This document shows, piece after piece, positions 16,662 to 25,833 of a DNA stretch of 64,000 nt. The position numbers and the translations under genes are program-made. Each line of letters opens with the position of its first letter. The stretch's first letter is position 1. Source of the DNA: Sphingomonas sp. Leaf357 (lineage in GTDB: Bacteria; Pseudomonadota; Alphaproteobacteria; Sphingomonadales; Sphingomonadaceae); NCBI RefSeq assembly GCF_001423845.1, contig NZ_LMPM01000001.1, positions 1 to 64,000 on the forward strand, read 5' to 3'. The notes beneath the pieces are model-generated. The model was not told the origin of the DNA. It searched no databases and saw nothing but the letters and a program-made list of their open reading frames with translations.

Positions 16662-17831
16662 ATGGCACGGCATTACGGTCTGGACTGGCTCCGCGTCGGC
16701 GCGTTCGCGTTGCTGATCCTCTATCACGTCGCCCTGGTGTTCGTGCCCTGGCCCTATCATGTGAAGACGGCCGATCCCGCCGACTGGATCGCGATCCCGA
16801 TGATGGCGATCAATGCGTGGCGGCTGATCCTGCTGTTCGTCGTCTCGGGCTATGCCAGCCGGACGCTGCTCGCCAAGGGCGGGGGCGTCGGCGCGTTCGT
16901 CCGGTCGCGGAGCGCGCGGCTGCTGATCCCGCTGCTGTTCGGCATCGTCGTGATCGTCCCGGTACAGCCATGGATCGAACTGGCGGGGCAGCATCGGTAC
17001 GCCGGCGGTTTCTGGAGCTTCTACCTCCACGATTATTTCGGTTTCTGGTCGATCGACGGGATCATCCTGCCGAACTGGCAGCATCTGTGGTTCGTCATGT
17101 ATCTCTGGCTGTACACGATGCTGATCGCGATCGTCGGCGCGGCGCTGCGCGGACGCAGCCTGCAAGGCGTGTTCGACCGGCTGTTCGGCGGCGTGTGGCT
17201 GTGGATCTGGCCGAGCCTGTGGCTGATCGCGGTATCGGCCTGGCTGTTTCCCGGCGGACGCGAAACGCACGCTTTGGTCGACGACTGGCTGGCGCATGCG
17301 AGCTACTTCCCCGCCTTCCTGTTCGGATTCGCCTTTGCCGGATCGGAGAAAGGGTTCGCCAGCGTCGCGCGGATCTGGCCGTGGGCGGCAGGCGTGGCGG
17401 TGCTCGCCTATGCGACGGTCGTCGGGATCGAGGTGGCGTGGCCGGTCGACGTCGTCCCGCCCTATCCGTTCGGGCTGATCTTCTCCGCCGCGCGCGGGGT
17501 GCAGGGGTGGAGCGCGATCGTCGCGCTGATCGGGATCGCCGACCGTTACTGGAACCGCGACACGCCGTGGCGCGCGACGCTGACCGAGGCGGTGTTCCCG
17601 TTCTACATCATCCACCAGACGATCATCGTCGCCGGCGAGTGGGTGTTGCTGCCCTGGCACCTGTCCGCCGTCGTCGAATTCGCGATATTGGTGGTGGCGA
17701 CGGTGATCGGGTGCTGGGCATTCTATGCGGTCGGACGCGAGGTCGGCTGGCTGCGGCCGCTGATCGGTTTGCGCAAACGCGGCCCGGTGCATCCACCGCG
17801 CACCGCGACCCTGGCGACGGAGGAACGTTGA
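16662..17831 (+). CDS. acyltransferase family 3 membrane protein
   Basis: 389 aa with about ten hydrophobic helices. The N-terminal [20 protein letters not shown] carries the family histidine and arginine; later come a WFVMYLWLY segment and the helix containing [11 protein letters not shown]. Family 3 acyltransferases add acetyl or succinyl groups to glycans and lipids outside the cytoplasm (OpgC, OafA types). Substrate unknown. One nucleotide separates its stop from the start of the isoaspartyl peptidase, so the two are cotranscribed. Confidence 0.87.
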   Translation: MARHYGLDWLRVGAFALLILYHVALVFVPWPYHVKTADPADWIAIPMMAINAWRLILLFVVSGYASRTLLAKGGGVGAFVRSRSARLLIPLLFGIVVIVPVQPWIELAGQHRYAGGFWSFYLHDYFGFWSIDGIILPNWQHLWFVMYLWLYTMLIAIVGAALRGRSLQGVFDRLFGGVWLWIWPSLWLIAVSAWLFPGGRETHALVDDWLAHASYFPAFLFGFAFAGSEKGFASVARIWPWAAGVAVLAYATVVGIEVAWPVDVVPPYPFGLIFSAARGVQGWSAIVALIGIADRYWNRDTPWRATLTEAVFPFYIIHQTIIVAGEWVLLPWHLSAVVEFAILVVATVIGCWAFYAVGREVGWLRPLIGLRKRGPVHPPRTATLATEER

Positions 17832-17832
17832 G

Positions 17833-18753
17833 ATGGACAATCGCTGGACCTTGCTGGTGCATGGCGGCGCGGGAATGATGACGCGCGAGCGGCTGACGCC
17901 CGAACAGGACAAGGGCACGCGCGCCGGGTTGAACGCCGCACTGGATGCGGGATCGGCGGTGCTGGCAGCCGGCGGAACGGCGCTGGACGCGGTCGCGGCG
18001 GCGGTGCGCGTGCTGGAGGACGATTCGCACTTCAATTCCGGGCGCGGGGCGGCGTTGACCTGGGATGGGGCCGCGGAACTGGATGCGGCGATCATGAACG
18101 GACGCGACCGACGCGCCGGTGCGGTGGCGGGCGTGGGCGCGACGCGCAACCCGGTCGACCTTGCCCGCGCGGTGATGGAGGATGGCGCGCACGTACTGCT
18201 GTCGGGCGCGGGGGCGGACGACTTTTCCCTGCATCGCGGCCTCGCGCAGGCGGCGGCCGACTGGTTCGTGCTGCCCGAACGCGCGGCGCAACTGGAGGAA
18301 TTGAAGGCGCGCGGCGGCACGTTCGATGTCGAGATGAAGTATGGCACGGTCGGCGCGGTCGCCTGCGATGCGCACGGCCATGTCGCGGCGGCGACCTCGA
18401 CCGGCGGCGTGACCGGCAAACGCTGGGGCCGGATCGGCGATTCGCCGCTGATCGGTGCCGGCACCTATGCCGACGATCGCTCGGGCGCGGTCTCCGCCAC
18501 CGGATCGGGCGAATTCTTCATCCGCGCCGGCGTGGCGCACGAAATCTGCGCGCGGGTGCGGCTGACCGGCGAGCCGCTACAGGTGGCGGCGGACGCGGTG
18601 ATGGCGGACGTGGCGGAGCTTGGCGGCAGCGGCGGGGTGATCGTGACCGGGCCGGAAGGCGATGCGGTGTGGAGTTTCACGACGCTCGGGATGAATCGCG
18701 GGCGCGTGACGTCCGGCGGCGAGCGGACCGTGGCGATCTATAACGACGAGTGA
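17833..18753 (+). CDS. isoaspartyl peptidase / L-asparaginase (Ntn hydrolase)
   Basis: 306 aa. Cleaves isoaspartyl dipeptides and asparagine. The autoprocessing site and nucleophile are visible as KYGTVGAVACD with Thr172; HGGAG near the N-terminus and SGRGAALTWDG are family blocks. Proenzyme splits at Gly171-Thr172 into alpha and beta chains. Length normal. Cytoplasmic: no signal peptide. Follows the acyltransferase directly. Confidence 0.93.
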   Translation: MDNRWTLLVHGGAGMMTRERLTPEQDKGTRAGLNAALDAGSAVLAAGGTALDAVAAAVRVLEDDSHFNSGRGAALTWDGAAELDAAIMNGRDRRAGAVAGVGATRNPVDLARAVMEDGAHVLLSGAGADDFSLHRGLAQAAADWFVLPERAAQLEELKARGGTFDVEMKYGTVGAVACDAHGHVAAATSTGGVTGKRWGRIGDSPLIGAGTYADDRSGAVSATGSGEFFIRAGVAHEICARVRLTGEPLQVAADAVMADVAELGGSGGVIVTGPEGDAVWSFTTLGMNRGRVTSGGERTVAIYNDE

Positions 18754-18804
18754 TCCGCCCCGGCTCTCGCGCCTTCATCCCGACTCACTGCCGTCACCCT
18801 GACC

Positions 18805-18900
18805 TACCGTCGTCATCCTGACGACGGTCAGGATCCATCGCGCCACTTGGACGGAAGCCGATGAGGCGCGATGGATGCTGAAACAAGTTCAGCATGACGG
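18805..18900. repeat. palindromic repeat family C, copy 1
   Basis: CGTCATCCTGACGACGGTCA and GGATGCTGAAACAAGTTCAG arms bracket the pair GGATCCATCG...CGATGGATGC. Intergenic between the isoaspartyl peptidase and nuclease genes. Confidence 0.82.
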
Positions 18901-19021
18901 CGAATTGGATAGTGGACAGAGAAACAAGCAGAGAAACTCGAAAGTCGAAGCGAGACACTACGGCCAGAGAGGGGAGAAGAAGATGCTACCCCGCCGCCCG
19001 TGGATCAGGCAAAGGGCACTC

Positions 19022-19867
19022 ATGACTCGTATCCTCTCCGCGTTGTTCGCCCTCCTAGCCGTCACCCTTGCCGCCCCGGCCTCGGCCTATTGGGAATATG
19101 GCCACGAAACGGTCGGCGAGATCGCCTATCGCAACATCAGGCCCGAGACTCGGCGAGCGGTCGATGCATTGCTGCGGCAGTCGAAGCTGCTCGAGACGCA
19201 GGGCTGCCCGGCGCGGACGATCGAACAGGCGTCGGTGTGGGCGGATTGCATCAAGACGCTCGGGCCACGCTTCAGCTATGCCTATAGCTGGCACTATCAG
19301 AACGTGAACATCTGCAAGCCGTTCGACCTCAAGGGGCCGTGCAAGGACGGCAATTGCGTGTCGGCGCAGATCGAGCGCGACGTTAAGCTGCTGAAGGACA
19401 GAAAGGTGCCGGTGCGCGAGCGCGTGCAGGCGCTGGCCTTCCTGATCCATTTCGTCGGCGATCTGCATCAGCCTCTGCATGCCGGAGATCGGGGCGATCT
19501 GGGCGGCAACCAGGTGAGCGCGGCCTATGGCGATTACGCGCCGGAAAAACTGAACCTGCACTCGATCTGGGACGGTTATCTGGCGGAGCGCGCCATTTCC
19601 ACCCCGCCGTCGCCGGTGCGGGTATATTCGGCGGCGGAAAAGACCGAGATGCAAGCCGGCAGCGTCGAGGATTGGAGCCGCGAAAGCTGGCAGGTAGCGC
19701 ATGACGTGGCCTATGCGAGCGCGCTCGGCGGCGATGCGTGCGGGCCGGTGCCGAAGCGCGCGAAACTGGACCAGGCGACGATCGCGCGGATCGTTCCGGT
19801 GGCCAAGCTTGAGGTCGAGCGGGGCGGGCTGCGTTTGGCGAAGCTGCTGGACGAGGCGCTGCGCTGA
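19022..19867 (+). CDS. S1/P1 family nuclease
   Basis: 281 aa. Signal peptide MTRILSALFALLAVTLAAPASA, so periplasmic or secreted. Zinc-ligand stretches are all present: WEYGH (residues 24-28), WADCIK, YSWHYQN, IHFVGDLHQPLHAG and NLHSIWDG, which is the three-zinc active site of S1/P1 nucleases degrading single-stranded DNA and RNA. In known members the mature protein begins with the ligand Trp; here the predicted cut after Ala22 leaves Tyr23 before Trp24, so either cleavage is shifted by one or this clade differs. ATG at 19022 has AAAGGG upstream. Confidence 0.92.
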   Translation: MTRILSALFALLAVTLAAPASAYWEYGHETVGEIAYRNIRPETRRAVDALLRQSKLLETQGCPARTIEQASVWADCIKTLGPRFSYAYSWHYQNVNICKPFDLKGPCKDGNCVSAQIERDVKLLKDRKVPVRERVQALAFLIHFVGDLHQPLHAGDRGDLGGNQVSAAYGDYAPEKLNLHSIWDGYLAERAISTPPSPVRVYSAAEKTEMQAGSVEDWSRESWQVAHDVAYASALGGDACGPVPKRAKLDQATIARIVPVAKLEVERGGLRLAKLLDEALR

Positions 19868-19872
19868 AGAAA

Positions 19873-20150
19873 GGGTTTTCGCGCGAAGGCGCTAAGGCGC
19901 GAGCGAAAAGAACAAGGTTTTCTAGCGATCGGAGATCGCAAGAGCGCTTTTGTTGGGCCTTAGCAACACCCATCCGTTCGCCCTGAGCTTGTCGCAGGGC
20001 TGCCTTTCTTCGATCCGCAAAAATTATGGCACGAAGAAAGGACAGTGCTTCGACAAGCTCAGCACGAACGGGGATGGGGAAGCCCGATTTACGGGCCTTA
20101 CTTTCCCTTCCCTTCCCTTACTTTCGCGCCTTCGCGAGAACCTCTACCAG
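19873..20150. repeat. palindromic repeat family E with nested family A copy
   Basis: Left arm GCGCGAAGGCGCTAAGGCGC (from about 19877) and right arm TTTCGCGCCTTCGCGAGAAC (20122-20141) are inverted relatives. Between them sits family A copy 4 (19974-20072). The right arm reaches the end of the small membrane protein gene. Confidence 0.6.
19974..20072. repeat. palindromic repeat family A, copy 4
   Basis: CCGTTCGCCCTGAGCTTGTC facing GCTTCGACAAGCTCAGCACG, with TTCTTCG...CGAAGAA inner arms. Nested within the family E pair. Confidence 0.88.
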
Positions 20151-20383
20151 CGCCACTTCCACCCACCGCGCGTGTGCCGCGCCGCAACCACCACCAGCAC
20201 GATCGTGGCGACCGCGATCACCGCAAAATACGGCACCGGATGCCGTGGCATCAACGCGAAGTTCAGCCCCACCAAGACGGCGATATACCCGCCGAGCAAA
20301 GCCCAGCCCTGCCACGCAACCGGCAAACCAGCGCCGTAACCGACGCGTTTCTGTTCGAACCAGATGCCGTCTTCACTGCTCAT
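20144..20383 (-). CDS. small membrane protein, two helices
   Basis: 79 aa. Begins MSSEDGIWFEQKRVGYGAGL, then helices WALLGGYIAVLVGLNFAL and VPYFAVIAVATIVLVVVAA, ending in a basic tail. Not recognised as a named family. Its start overlaps the end of the Arc-like gene by 11 nt, making it the third gene of the SPFH operon. Confidence 0.75.
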   Translation of the reverse strand: MSSEDGIWFEQKRVGYGAGLPVAWQGWALLGGYIAVLVGLNFALMPRHPVPYFAVIAVATIVLVVVAARHTRGGWKWRW

Positions 20384-20591
20384 CGTCGGTCTCCTTGTCC
20401 TTGGGCGGCCGTCCGCGCTTGGGGGTCGCGCTTTGCGCCACCTTCACGCCCCGCTTCGCCAGCGCCTCGCGCAGCAGGCATTCGAGCTGCGCATTGACGC
20501 TGCGCAGATCGGCCGCCGCCGCGCGCTCGACCGCCGCGTACAGAGCGGGATCGAGGCGCAGCGGAAAGGCCTTTTTCGCGGGCGCGCTCAA
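20373..20591 (-). CDS. Arc-type ribbon-helix-helix DNA-binding protein
   Basis: 72 aa. FPLRLDPALYAAVERAAAAD then SVNAQLECLLREAL is the beta-alpha-alpha pattern of Arc/MetJ repressors; the tail PKRGRPPKDKE is an AT-hook-like basic extension. Directly downstream of the SPFH gene (9-nt gap) and overlapping the small membrane gene. A DNA-binding role, probably autoregulation of this operon, is inferred from the 10-bp palindrome upstream of the SPFH gene. Confidence 0.85.
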   Translation of the reverse strand: MSAPAKKAFPLRLDPALYAAVERAAAADLRSVNAQLECLLREALAKRGVKVAQSATPKRGRPPKDKETDDEQ

Positions 20592-20600
20592 GGCAGCGGC

Positions 20601-21503
20601 CTATTGATACAGCGTACCCGCATTCACCACCGGCTGCGCATCGCGGTCGCCGCACAGCACGACCATCAGGTTCGAGACCATCGCCGCGCGGCGTTCGTCG
20701 TCCAGTTCGACCACGTTCTTCTCGCTGAGCAGGGTCAGCGCCATCTCGACCATTCCGACCGCGCCCTCGACCAGGGTCTGGCGCGCCGCGACCACCGCCT
20801 GCGCCTGTTGCCGCCGCAGCATCGCGCCGGCGATCTCCTGCGCATAAGCGAGATGGGTAAAGCCGCATTCGTCGACCGTCAGCCCCGCAGTCACCAATCG
20901 CGCGATCAATTCCTGGCGCAGTTCCACCCCGACCTGATCGTGGTTGCCGCGCAGCGTGACCTCCTGATGCTCGTAATCGTCATAGGGGTAGCGCGCACCG
21001 ATCGTGCGCACCGCCGCCTCGATCTGCACGATCACGAACGCCTTGTAGTCGTCGATGTCGAACAGCGCCTGCGCGGTGTCGGTCACACGCCACACGACCT
21101 GCGCGGCGATCTCGATCGGATTGCCGCGCAGGTCGTTCACCTTCAGGCGTTCCGAGATCATGTTGTTGGCGCGCAGCGATACCTTCTTGCGCCCGAGCCA
21201 GGGCAACAGCCAGCGCAGGCCGGTGTTGCGATCGGTACCCTGATAGGCACCGAACAGCGTGATCGCGGTCGCCTGATTGGGTTGCTGCATGTAGAAACCG
21301 CAGGAGACGAACAGGAAGACGAGTGCGCAGACGACGATGATGGTGCCGCCGAGCGCCGGGTTCGCATCGATCAGCGCGCCGCTGCCAAGGCCGCCCAAGA
21401 CGGCTGCGACCAGCACCGCCAGCATGAGATAGCCGCTCGACGTATGTGCCGGTCGCTCAGCCGAACGGGTGATCGCACGGTCCCCGGATAATCTGTCGGT
21501 CAT
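20601..21503 (-). CDS. SPFH (band 7/prohibitin-like) membrane protein
   Basis: 300 aa. Two N-terminal helices (about 27-47 and 52-70) are followed by an SPFH domain: [57 protein letters not shown]. The C-terminal part is helical and Ala/Gln-rich, as in scaffold-forming SPFH proteins. Unlike eukaryotic prohibitins it has a short coiled tail. Pairing with a small Arc-type gene is a recurrent arrangement in proteobacteria; function unproven, likely a membrane-domain or stress scaffold. Confidence 0.88.
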   Translation of the reverse strand: MTDRLSGDRAITRSAERPAHTSSGYLMLAVLVAAVLGGLGSGALIDANPALGGTIIVVCALVFLFVSCGFYMQQPNQATAITLFGAYQGTDRNTGLRWLLPWLGRKKVSLRANNMISERLKVNDLRGNPIEIAAQVVWRVTDTAQALFDIDDYKAFVIVQIEAAVRTIGARYPYDDYEHQEVTLRGNHDQVGVELRQELIARLVTAGLTVDECGFTHLAYAQEIAGAMLRRQQAQAVVAARQTLVEGAVGMVEMALTLLSEKNVVELDDERRAAMVSNLMVVLCGDRDAQPVVNAGTLYQ

Positions 21504-21521
21504 CGATTCCCTCCCAATAAT

Positions 21522-21531
21522 ATGATATCAT
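21522..21531. promoter_or_regulatory. candidate operator palindrome of the SPFH/Arc operon
   Basis: Perfect 10-bp palindrome ATGATATCAT, 18 bp before the SPFH ATG, in an AT-rich island (AATAATATGATATCATCTTT) unlike the surrounding DNA. Between it and the start codon lies a GGGAGGGAA ribosome binding site. Size and position suit a ribbon-helix-helix repressor such as the Arc-like product of the second gene. Confidence 0.5.
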
Positions 21532-21584
21532 CTTTATATTGAGATTCGATGCGGCGCAAGGGGGTTGGATTGTTCGCTCCAACC

Positions 21585-21682
21585 TACCTTCCGTCATCCT
21601 GACGAAGGTCAGGATCCATCTCTCTACAAGGAAGGACTGAGGCTGTTGCGCGATGGATGCTGAAACGGGTTCAGCATGACGG
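21585..21682. repeat. palindromic repeat family C, copy 2
   Basis: CCGTCATCCTGACGAAGGTC and GATGCTGAAACGGGTTCAGC arms, same layout as copy 1. Between the SPFH promoter region and the pal terminator. Confidence 0.83.
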
Positions 21683-21710
21683 CAGTGGGAGTGGCGGGTC
21701 GATGGACAAC

Positions 21711-21745
21711 AAAAAGGGCGGTGCGCACATCGTGCACACCGCCCT
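21711..21745 (-). terminator. rho-independent terminator of the tol-pal operon
   Basis: On the minus strand GGGCGGTGTGCAC...GTGCGCACCGCCC forms a long stem followed by TTTTTGTTGT, 24 nt downstream of the pal stop. Confidence 0.87.
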
Positions 21746-21768
21746 CTCATGTCGCGAATAGCGATCGA

Positions 21769-22272
21769 TCAGTTGACGACGATCGTCACCGCGCGACGGT
21801 TCTGCGCCCAGCTGGCTTCGTCGGAACCCAGCGCGATCGGGCGCTCCTTGCCGTAGCTGATCGTCGAGATGCGCGCCGGGTTCACGCCGCGAGCCGCGAG
21901 ATAGTTCTTGGTCGCGTTGGCGCGGCGATCGCCGAGCGCGAGATTGTATTCGCGCGTGCCGCGCTCGTCGGCATGGCCCTCCAGCGTGACGGCCACGTTG
22001 GGATAACGCGCGAGCCATTGCGACTGGCTGTCGAGGATCTCACGCGCGCGCGGATCGATATCGTACTGGTCGAGCCCGAAATTGATCGTGTTGCTGGTGA
22101 CCGAGCGTTCGAAATCGGCGCGCGAGCCGGGGCGCACGGTATCCGCGCCGGTGGCGGGCACCTGGGTGGTCTCGCCCGGTGCCGGGGGCAGCACGGCGGG
22201 CCGCTTCTTGGTGCAGGCCGCGGTGGCGAGCAATGCTGTCGCCAGCAAGAGCGTGGTGGTCAGTTTTGCCAT
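21769..22272 (-). CDS. pal: peptidoglycan-associated lipoprotein Pal
   Basis: 167 aa outer-membrane lipoprotein. N-terminal signal with lipobox-like ATAAC (Cys22 to be lipidated). The OmpA-like domain has the peptidoglycan-binding pattern LEGHADERGTREYNLALGDR and NRRAVTIVVN at the end. Binds diaminopimelate of the wall and TolB, linking the outer membrane to the wall during division. ATG at 22272 chosen over the longer frame. Last gene of the operon before a strong terminator. Confidence 0.95.
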   Translation of the reverse strand: MAKLTTTLLLATALLATAACTKKRPAVLPPAPGETTQVPATGADTVRPGSRADFERSVTSNTINFGLDQYDIDPRAREILDSQSQWLARYPNVAVTLEGHADERGTREYNLALGDRRANATKNYLAARGVNPARISTISYGKERPIALGSDEASWAQNRRAVTIVVN

Positions 22273-22346
22273 GGTGGCATCTCCTTCGCGTTGTGCGCTT
22301 GGGTGGTGCCGCAATGTCCGACCGACATTGCGACGGGGTAAAACAT

Positions 22347-23759
22347 TCAGGGGCGTAACGGTCCCCAGCCCGGATCGGACCCATCGAGCGGCGTCGGAAT
22401 CTTGCGCTCGTTGACGCCGGTCAGGTCGACCGACCACAGATCGGCCTTGCCGCCGCCGCCCTGCCCCTGGCGATAAAAGCTCAGGACGCGGCCGTTGGGC
22501 GACCAGCTCGGGCCTTCATCCTGCCAGTCGTTGGTGAGCAGTTTCTCGCCGCCGCCGCTCGGGCTCATGATGCCGATGCGGAAATTCCCGGACAGCTTGG
22601 TAAAGGCGATCAGGTCGCCGCGCGGGCTCCACACCGGGGTGGCATAGCGCCCGCCGCCGAACGAGATGCGCTGCTGATCGGTGCCATCGGCGTTCATCGT
22701 ATACAGCTGCTGCCCGCCGGAGCGGTCGCTTTCGAACACGATGCGGCGGCCGTCGGGCGAATAGCTGCCGCCGGTATCGATGCCGGGCGATTCGGTCAGG
22801 CGCTGCGGCGATCCACCCGACATGGGGACGCGGTACAGATCGGTATTGCCGGCCACCGCCATCGAGAAGAGCACCCATTTGCCGTCCGGCGAGACGCGCG
22901 GCGCGAAGGTCAGGCTGGGATTGTTGACCAGCAGACGCTGCGCGCCCGAGCCGATATCGTAGACGTAGATCGCCGGGCGTTCGTTGAGATAGCTCATATA
23001 GACGATCGACTGCTGGTTCGGGGCGAAGCGCGGCGTCAGCACGATCGACTGGCCGTTGGTCAGGAAACGGTGATTGGCACCGTCCTGGTCCATGATCGCG
23101 AGCCGCTTGATGCGCTTGCCCTTGGGGCCGGTCTCCGAGACATAGACCATGCGGCTGTCGAAATACGGGCCTTCGCCGGTCAGCTTGGCATAGACCATGT
23201 CGGCGCATTTATGGCCCGCCCGACGCCAATCGGACGGCTGCACGACGAAGCCCTGCCGCGCGAGTTCGGCGCGCGAGAAGACGTCGTAGAGATAGCAGCC
23301 GACGGTCAGCGTGCCGTCGCTATTGCCGCGCACGAAGCCCTGTACCAGCGCCGAGACATGCGCGCCGGCCCAGTAATCGAAGACGGGCGCGGTGACTTCG
23401 CCGAACTCGACGGGCTTCATCGCCTGCGCGCCGGCGGGGTTGAACAGGCCGGAATTCCTGAGATCGGTGGTGACGATCTGCGCGAGCTGCCGGCCGAGTT
23501 CATCGGTGCGACCCGCCGCCGTATCGGTCACCGCCGCCGCCGGCATCGGCGGGATGGCGATGCCGAGCGGCGCGGAGATGCCGCCGACGACGTCGACGAC
23601 CAGTTCGCCGGACTGGTCCGCGCCGGCCGGCGGCGTCTGCCCCTGCGGGGCGGGTACGGGAGCCGGCGGGGTCTGGGCTTGGGCTTGGGCCGTGCCTGCC
23701 AGGCAGAGCGCGAAGGCCAGCGCCGAGAAGCGGAATTGGTGCATCATGGTCATCCTCAA
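22347..23759 (-). CDS. tolB: Tol-Pal system protein TolB
   Basis: 470 aa periplasmic beta-propeller. Signal peptide within the first ~27 residues (FSALAFALCLAGTAQAQA), a Pro/Ala/Gln-rich linker, the N-terminal TolB domain and the propeller with repeated SPDGRRIVFESDRSG / WSPRGDLIAFT blades. The first ATG (23759) overlaps the tolA stop (ATGA); ATGs at 23753, 23747 and 23744 follow, and a GAGG lies 7 nt before the one at 23747, so the true start may be up to five codons later. Confidence 0.95.
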   Translation of the reverse strand: MRMTMMHQFRFSALAFALCLAGTAQAQAQTPPAPVPAPQGQTPPAGADQSGELVVDVVGGISAPLGIAIPPMPAAAVTDTAAGRTDELGRQLAQIVTTDLRNSGLFNPAGAQAMKPVEFGEVTAPVFDYWAGAHVSALVQGFVRGNSDGTLTVGCYLYDVFSRAELARQGFVVQPSDWRRAGHKCADMVYAKLTGEGPYFDSRMVYVSETGPKGKRIKRLAIMDQDGANHRFLTNGQSIVLTPRFAPNQQSIVYMSYLNERPAIYVYDIGSGAQRLLVNNPSLTFAPRVSPDGKWVLFSMAVAGNTDLYRVPMSGGSPQRLTESPGIDTGGSYSPDGRRIVFESDRSGGQQLYTMNADGTDQQRISFGGGRYATPVWSPRGDLIAFTKLSGNFRIGIMSPSGGGEKLLTNDWQDEGPSWSPNGRVLSFYRQGQGGGGKADLWSVDLTGVNERKIPTPLDGSDPGWGPLRP

Positions 23760-24667
23760 TCGGGCAGCTTGTAGCGCAGGCTGAAGGTTTTCCAGCCCCG
23801 GGGCACATCGTACAATTCCGGCGGCAGTCCGCGCAGGGGCGCGCAGCCCATGAAGGTGGCGATGGCGTTGCGATCGACCGCGTCGACATAGCGGCCATTC
23901 TCGGCATCCACGCCACCATGCGCGTCGGCGACGGTCGGGCGGCCGTTGAGCGATCCGTCGCGGTTGAGCTGCAGCCGGATCGTGACAATGATCCGCGACG
24001 CGCCCGGCCCCGGATTGACCTGGCGATCGGCGCAGGGCTGCACCTGCCGCTTGATCGCGGAGGCGATATCGGCGGCGGCGGCGGTATCCATCGTCGCGCC
24101 CGGCGCGGCGGGCGACGGGGCCTTCGCCTTGGTCGGTGTCGCGGACAGGCCCTTGAGCGTATCCTGGTCGAGCACGAAACCGCCCGCGCGTGGCTTCTTC
24201 GCCGCGGCGTTGGTGCCGGTGCCCTTGGCGGTGGCCGCCTGCTTGGTCGGCGCGGTGCTGGCCTTGACCGGCACGGTCTTGGGCTTGGGCGGCGTCTCGG
24301 GCTTGCTGACCGGCGGTTTCTTGGGCGGCGGCGGGGCCTTGGGCGCGGGCTTGGGGGCCGGCGCGGGTGCAGGCGCGGGCGGCTTGACCAACGCTGGCTT
24401 CGGCTCCGGCTCGGGTTCGGGCGCGGCCTCCGGCGGCGCGGCGTCCTCCGGCGGCGCGGGTTCGGGCGCACGCGACTGGGTCGGCGGTTCGACCGCCGCC
24501 GGCGCGGTGGCTTCGAGCGCGACCTTGTCGACCAGGGAAATGTCGATCGCCTTGGTGGGCGGCGGAACCGGCGCCGGTTCCGACAGGAAACCGACCGTCA
24601 GCAGCGCGAAGATCGCCACATGCCCGACGACCGCGACGGCCAGGCCGATCTTTTCCGTCCGTTCCAT
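23756..24667 (-). CDS. tolA: TolA-type energy transducer of the Tol-Pal system
   Basis: 303 aa. One N-terminal helix (LAVAVVGHVAIFALLTVGF), a long Pro/Ala/Lys-rich periplasm-spanning region (about 30-175), and a C-terminal TonB/TolA-like domain (IIVTIRLQLNRDGSLNGRPT). Transmits proton-motive energy from TolQR to TolB/Pal. Identified mainly by position between tolR and tolB; TolA sequences are poorly conserved. Confidence 0.92.
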   Translation of the reverse strand: MERTEKIGLAVAVVGHVAIFALLTVGFLSEPAPVPPPTKAIDISLVDKVALEATAPAAVEPPTQSRAPEPAPPEDAAPPEAAPEPEPEPKPALVKPPAPAPAPAPKPAPKAPPPPKKPPVSKPETPPKPKTVPVKASTAPTKQAATAKGTGTNAAAKKPRAGGFVLDQDTLKGLSATPTKAKAPSPAAPGATMDTAAAADIASAIKRQVQPCADRQVNPGPGASRIIVTIRLQLNRDGSLNGRPTVADAHGGVDAENGRYVDAVDRNAIATFMGCAPLRGLPPELYDVPRGWKTFSLRYKLPD

Positions 24668-24683
24668 CAGGTGTCGCGCCCGA

Positions 24684-25121
<438 letters not shown>

Positions 25122-25131
25122 TATGCCGCGC

Positions 25132-25833
25132 TCACCGTCTGTGCTCGGATTCGAGCTGCCGGCTAAGCGTCGCGTGGAAGCCATCGGCGAAGCGGTTCAG
25201 CCCGGCCTCGATGCGGTTGATGCCGTGGCTGAAGCGATTGTACGCGATCACCGCCGGGATGGCGGCGAACAGACCGATCGCGGTGGCGAACAGGGCCTCG
25301 GCGATGCCCGGTGCCACGACCGCGAGCGAGGTGTTCTGTGCGGAGGCGATGCGCGTGAAGCTGTCCATGATGCCGATCACCGTACCGAACAGCCCGACGA
25401 ACGGCGCGACCGAACCGACCGTCGCCAGCACGTTCAAGCGATCCGACATCTTGTCGATCTCGCCCGCGACCGAAGCGCCCATCGCGGTGGCCAACCGCTC
25501 GCGCGTGCCGTCGCGATCGACCGTGCCGCCGACCGTCGAGCGCCGCCATTCGGACACACCGGCGGCGAACACCTTGGCGACCGGCAGATCACTGTCGCTT
25601 TCCTTGCGGTAGAAGGCGTCGATATCGTCCGCCTTCCAGAAATCGCGCTCGAACACCGCGGCCTTGCGCCGGGTGGAGCCGATCTTCATCGCGAAGCTGA
25701 CGATGATCGCCCAGGTCCAGATGCTGGCGAGCAGCAACCCGACCATCACGATCTTCACCAGGATGTTGGCGTGCAGGAACAGGCCGATCATCGACATGCT
25801 GGCAGGGTCTGTGTTCACGATTGCGTCCATCAT
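25132..25833 (-). CDS. tolQ: Tol-Pal system protein TolQ (ExbB family)
   Basis: 233 aa, three helices. The conserved cytoplasmic and second-third helix block ATVGSVAPFVGLFGTVIGIM then APGIAEALFATAIGLFAAIP is clear. Forms the pentameric stator-like motor with TolR. The start is an ATGATG doublet (25833 or 25830) that overlaps the ybgC stop, so the two genes are coupled. Confidence 0.96.
   Translation of the reverse strand: MMDAIVNTDPASMSMIGLFLHANILVKIVMVGLLLASIWTWAIIVSFAMKIGSTRRKAAVFERDFWKADDIDAFYRKESDSDLPVAKVFAAGVSEWRRSTVGGTVDRDGTRERLATAMGASVAGEIDKMSDRLNVLATVGSVAPFVGLFGTVIGIMDSFTRIASAQNTSLAVVAPGIAEALFATAIGLFAAIPAVIAYNRFSHGINRIEAGLNRFADGFHATLSRQLESEHRR

Noticed and set aside
16647..18464. 605-codon minus-strand open frame
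   Set aside because: Antisense to the acyltransferase and isoaspartyl peptidase genes, with no domain-like features.
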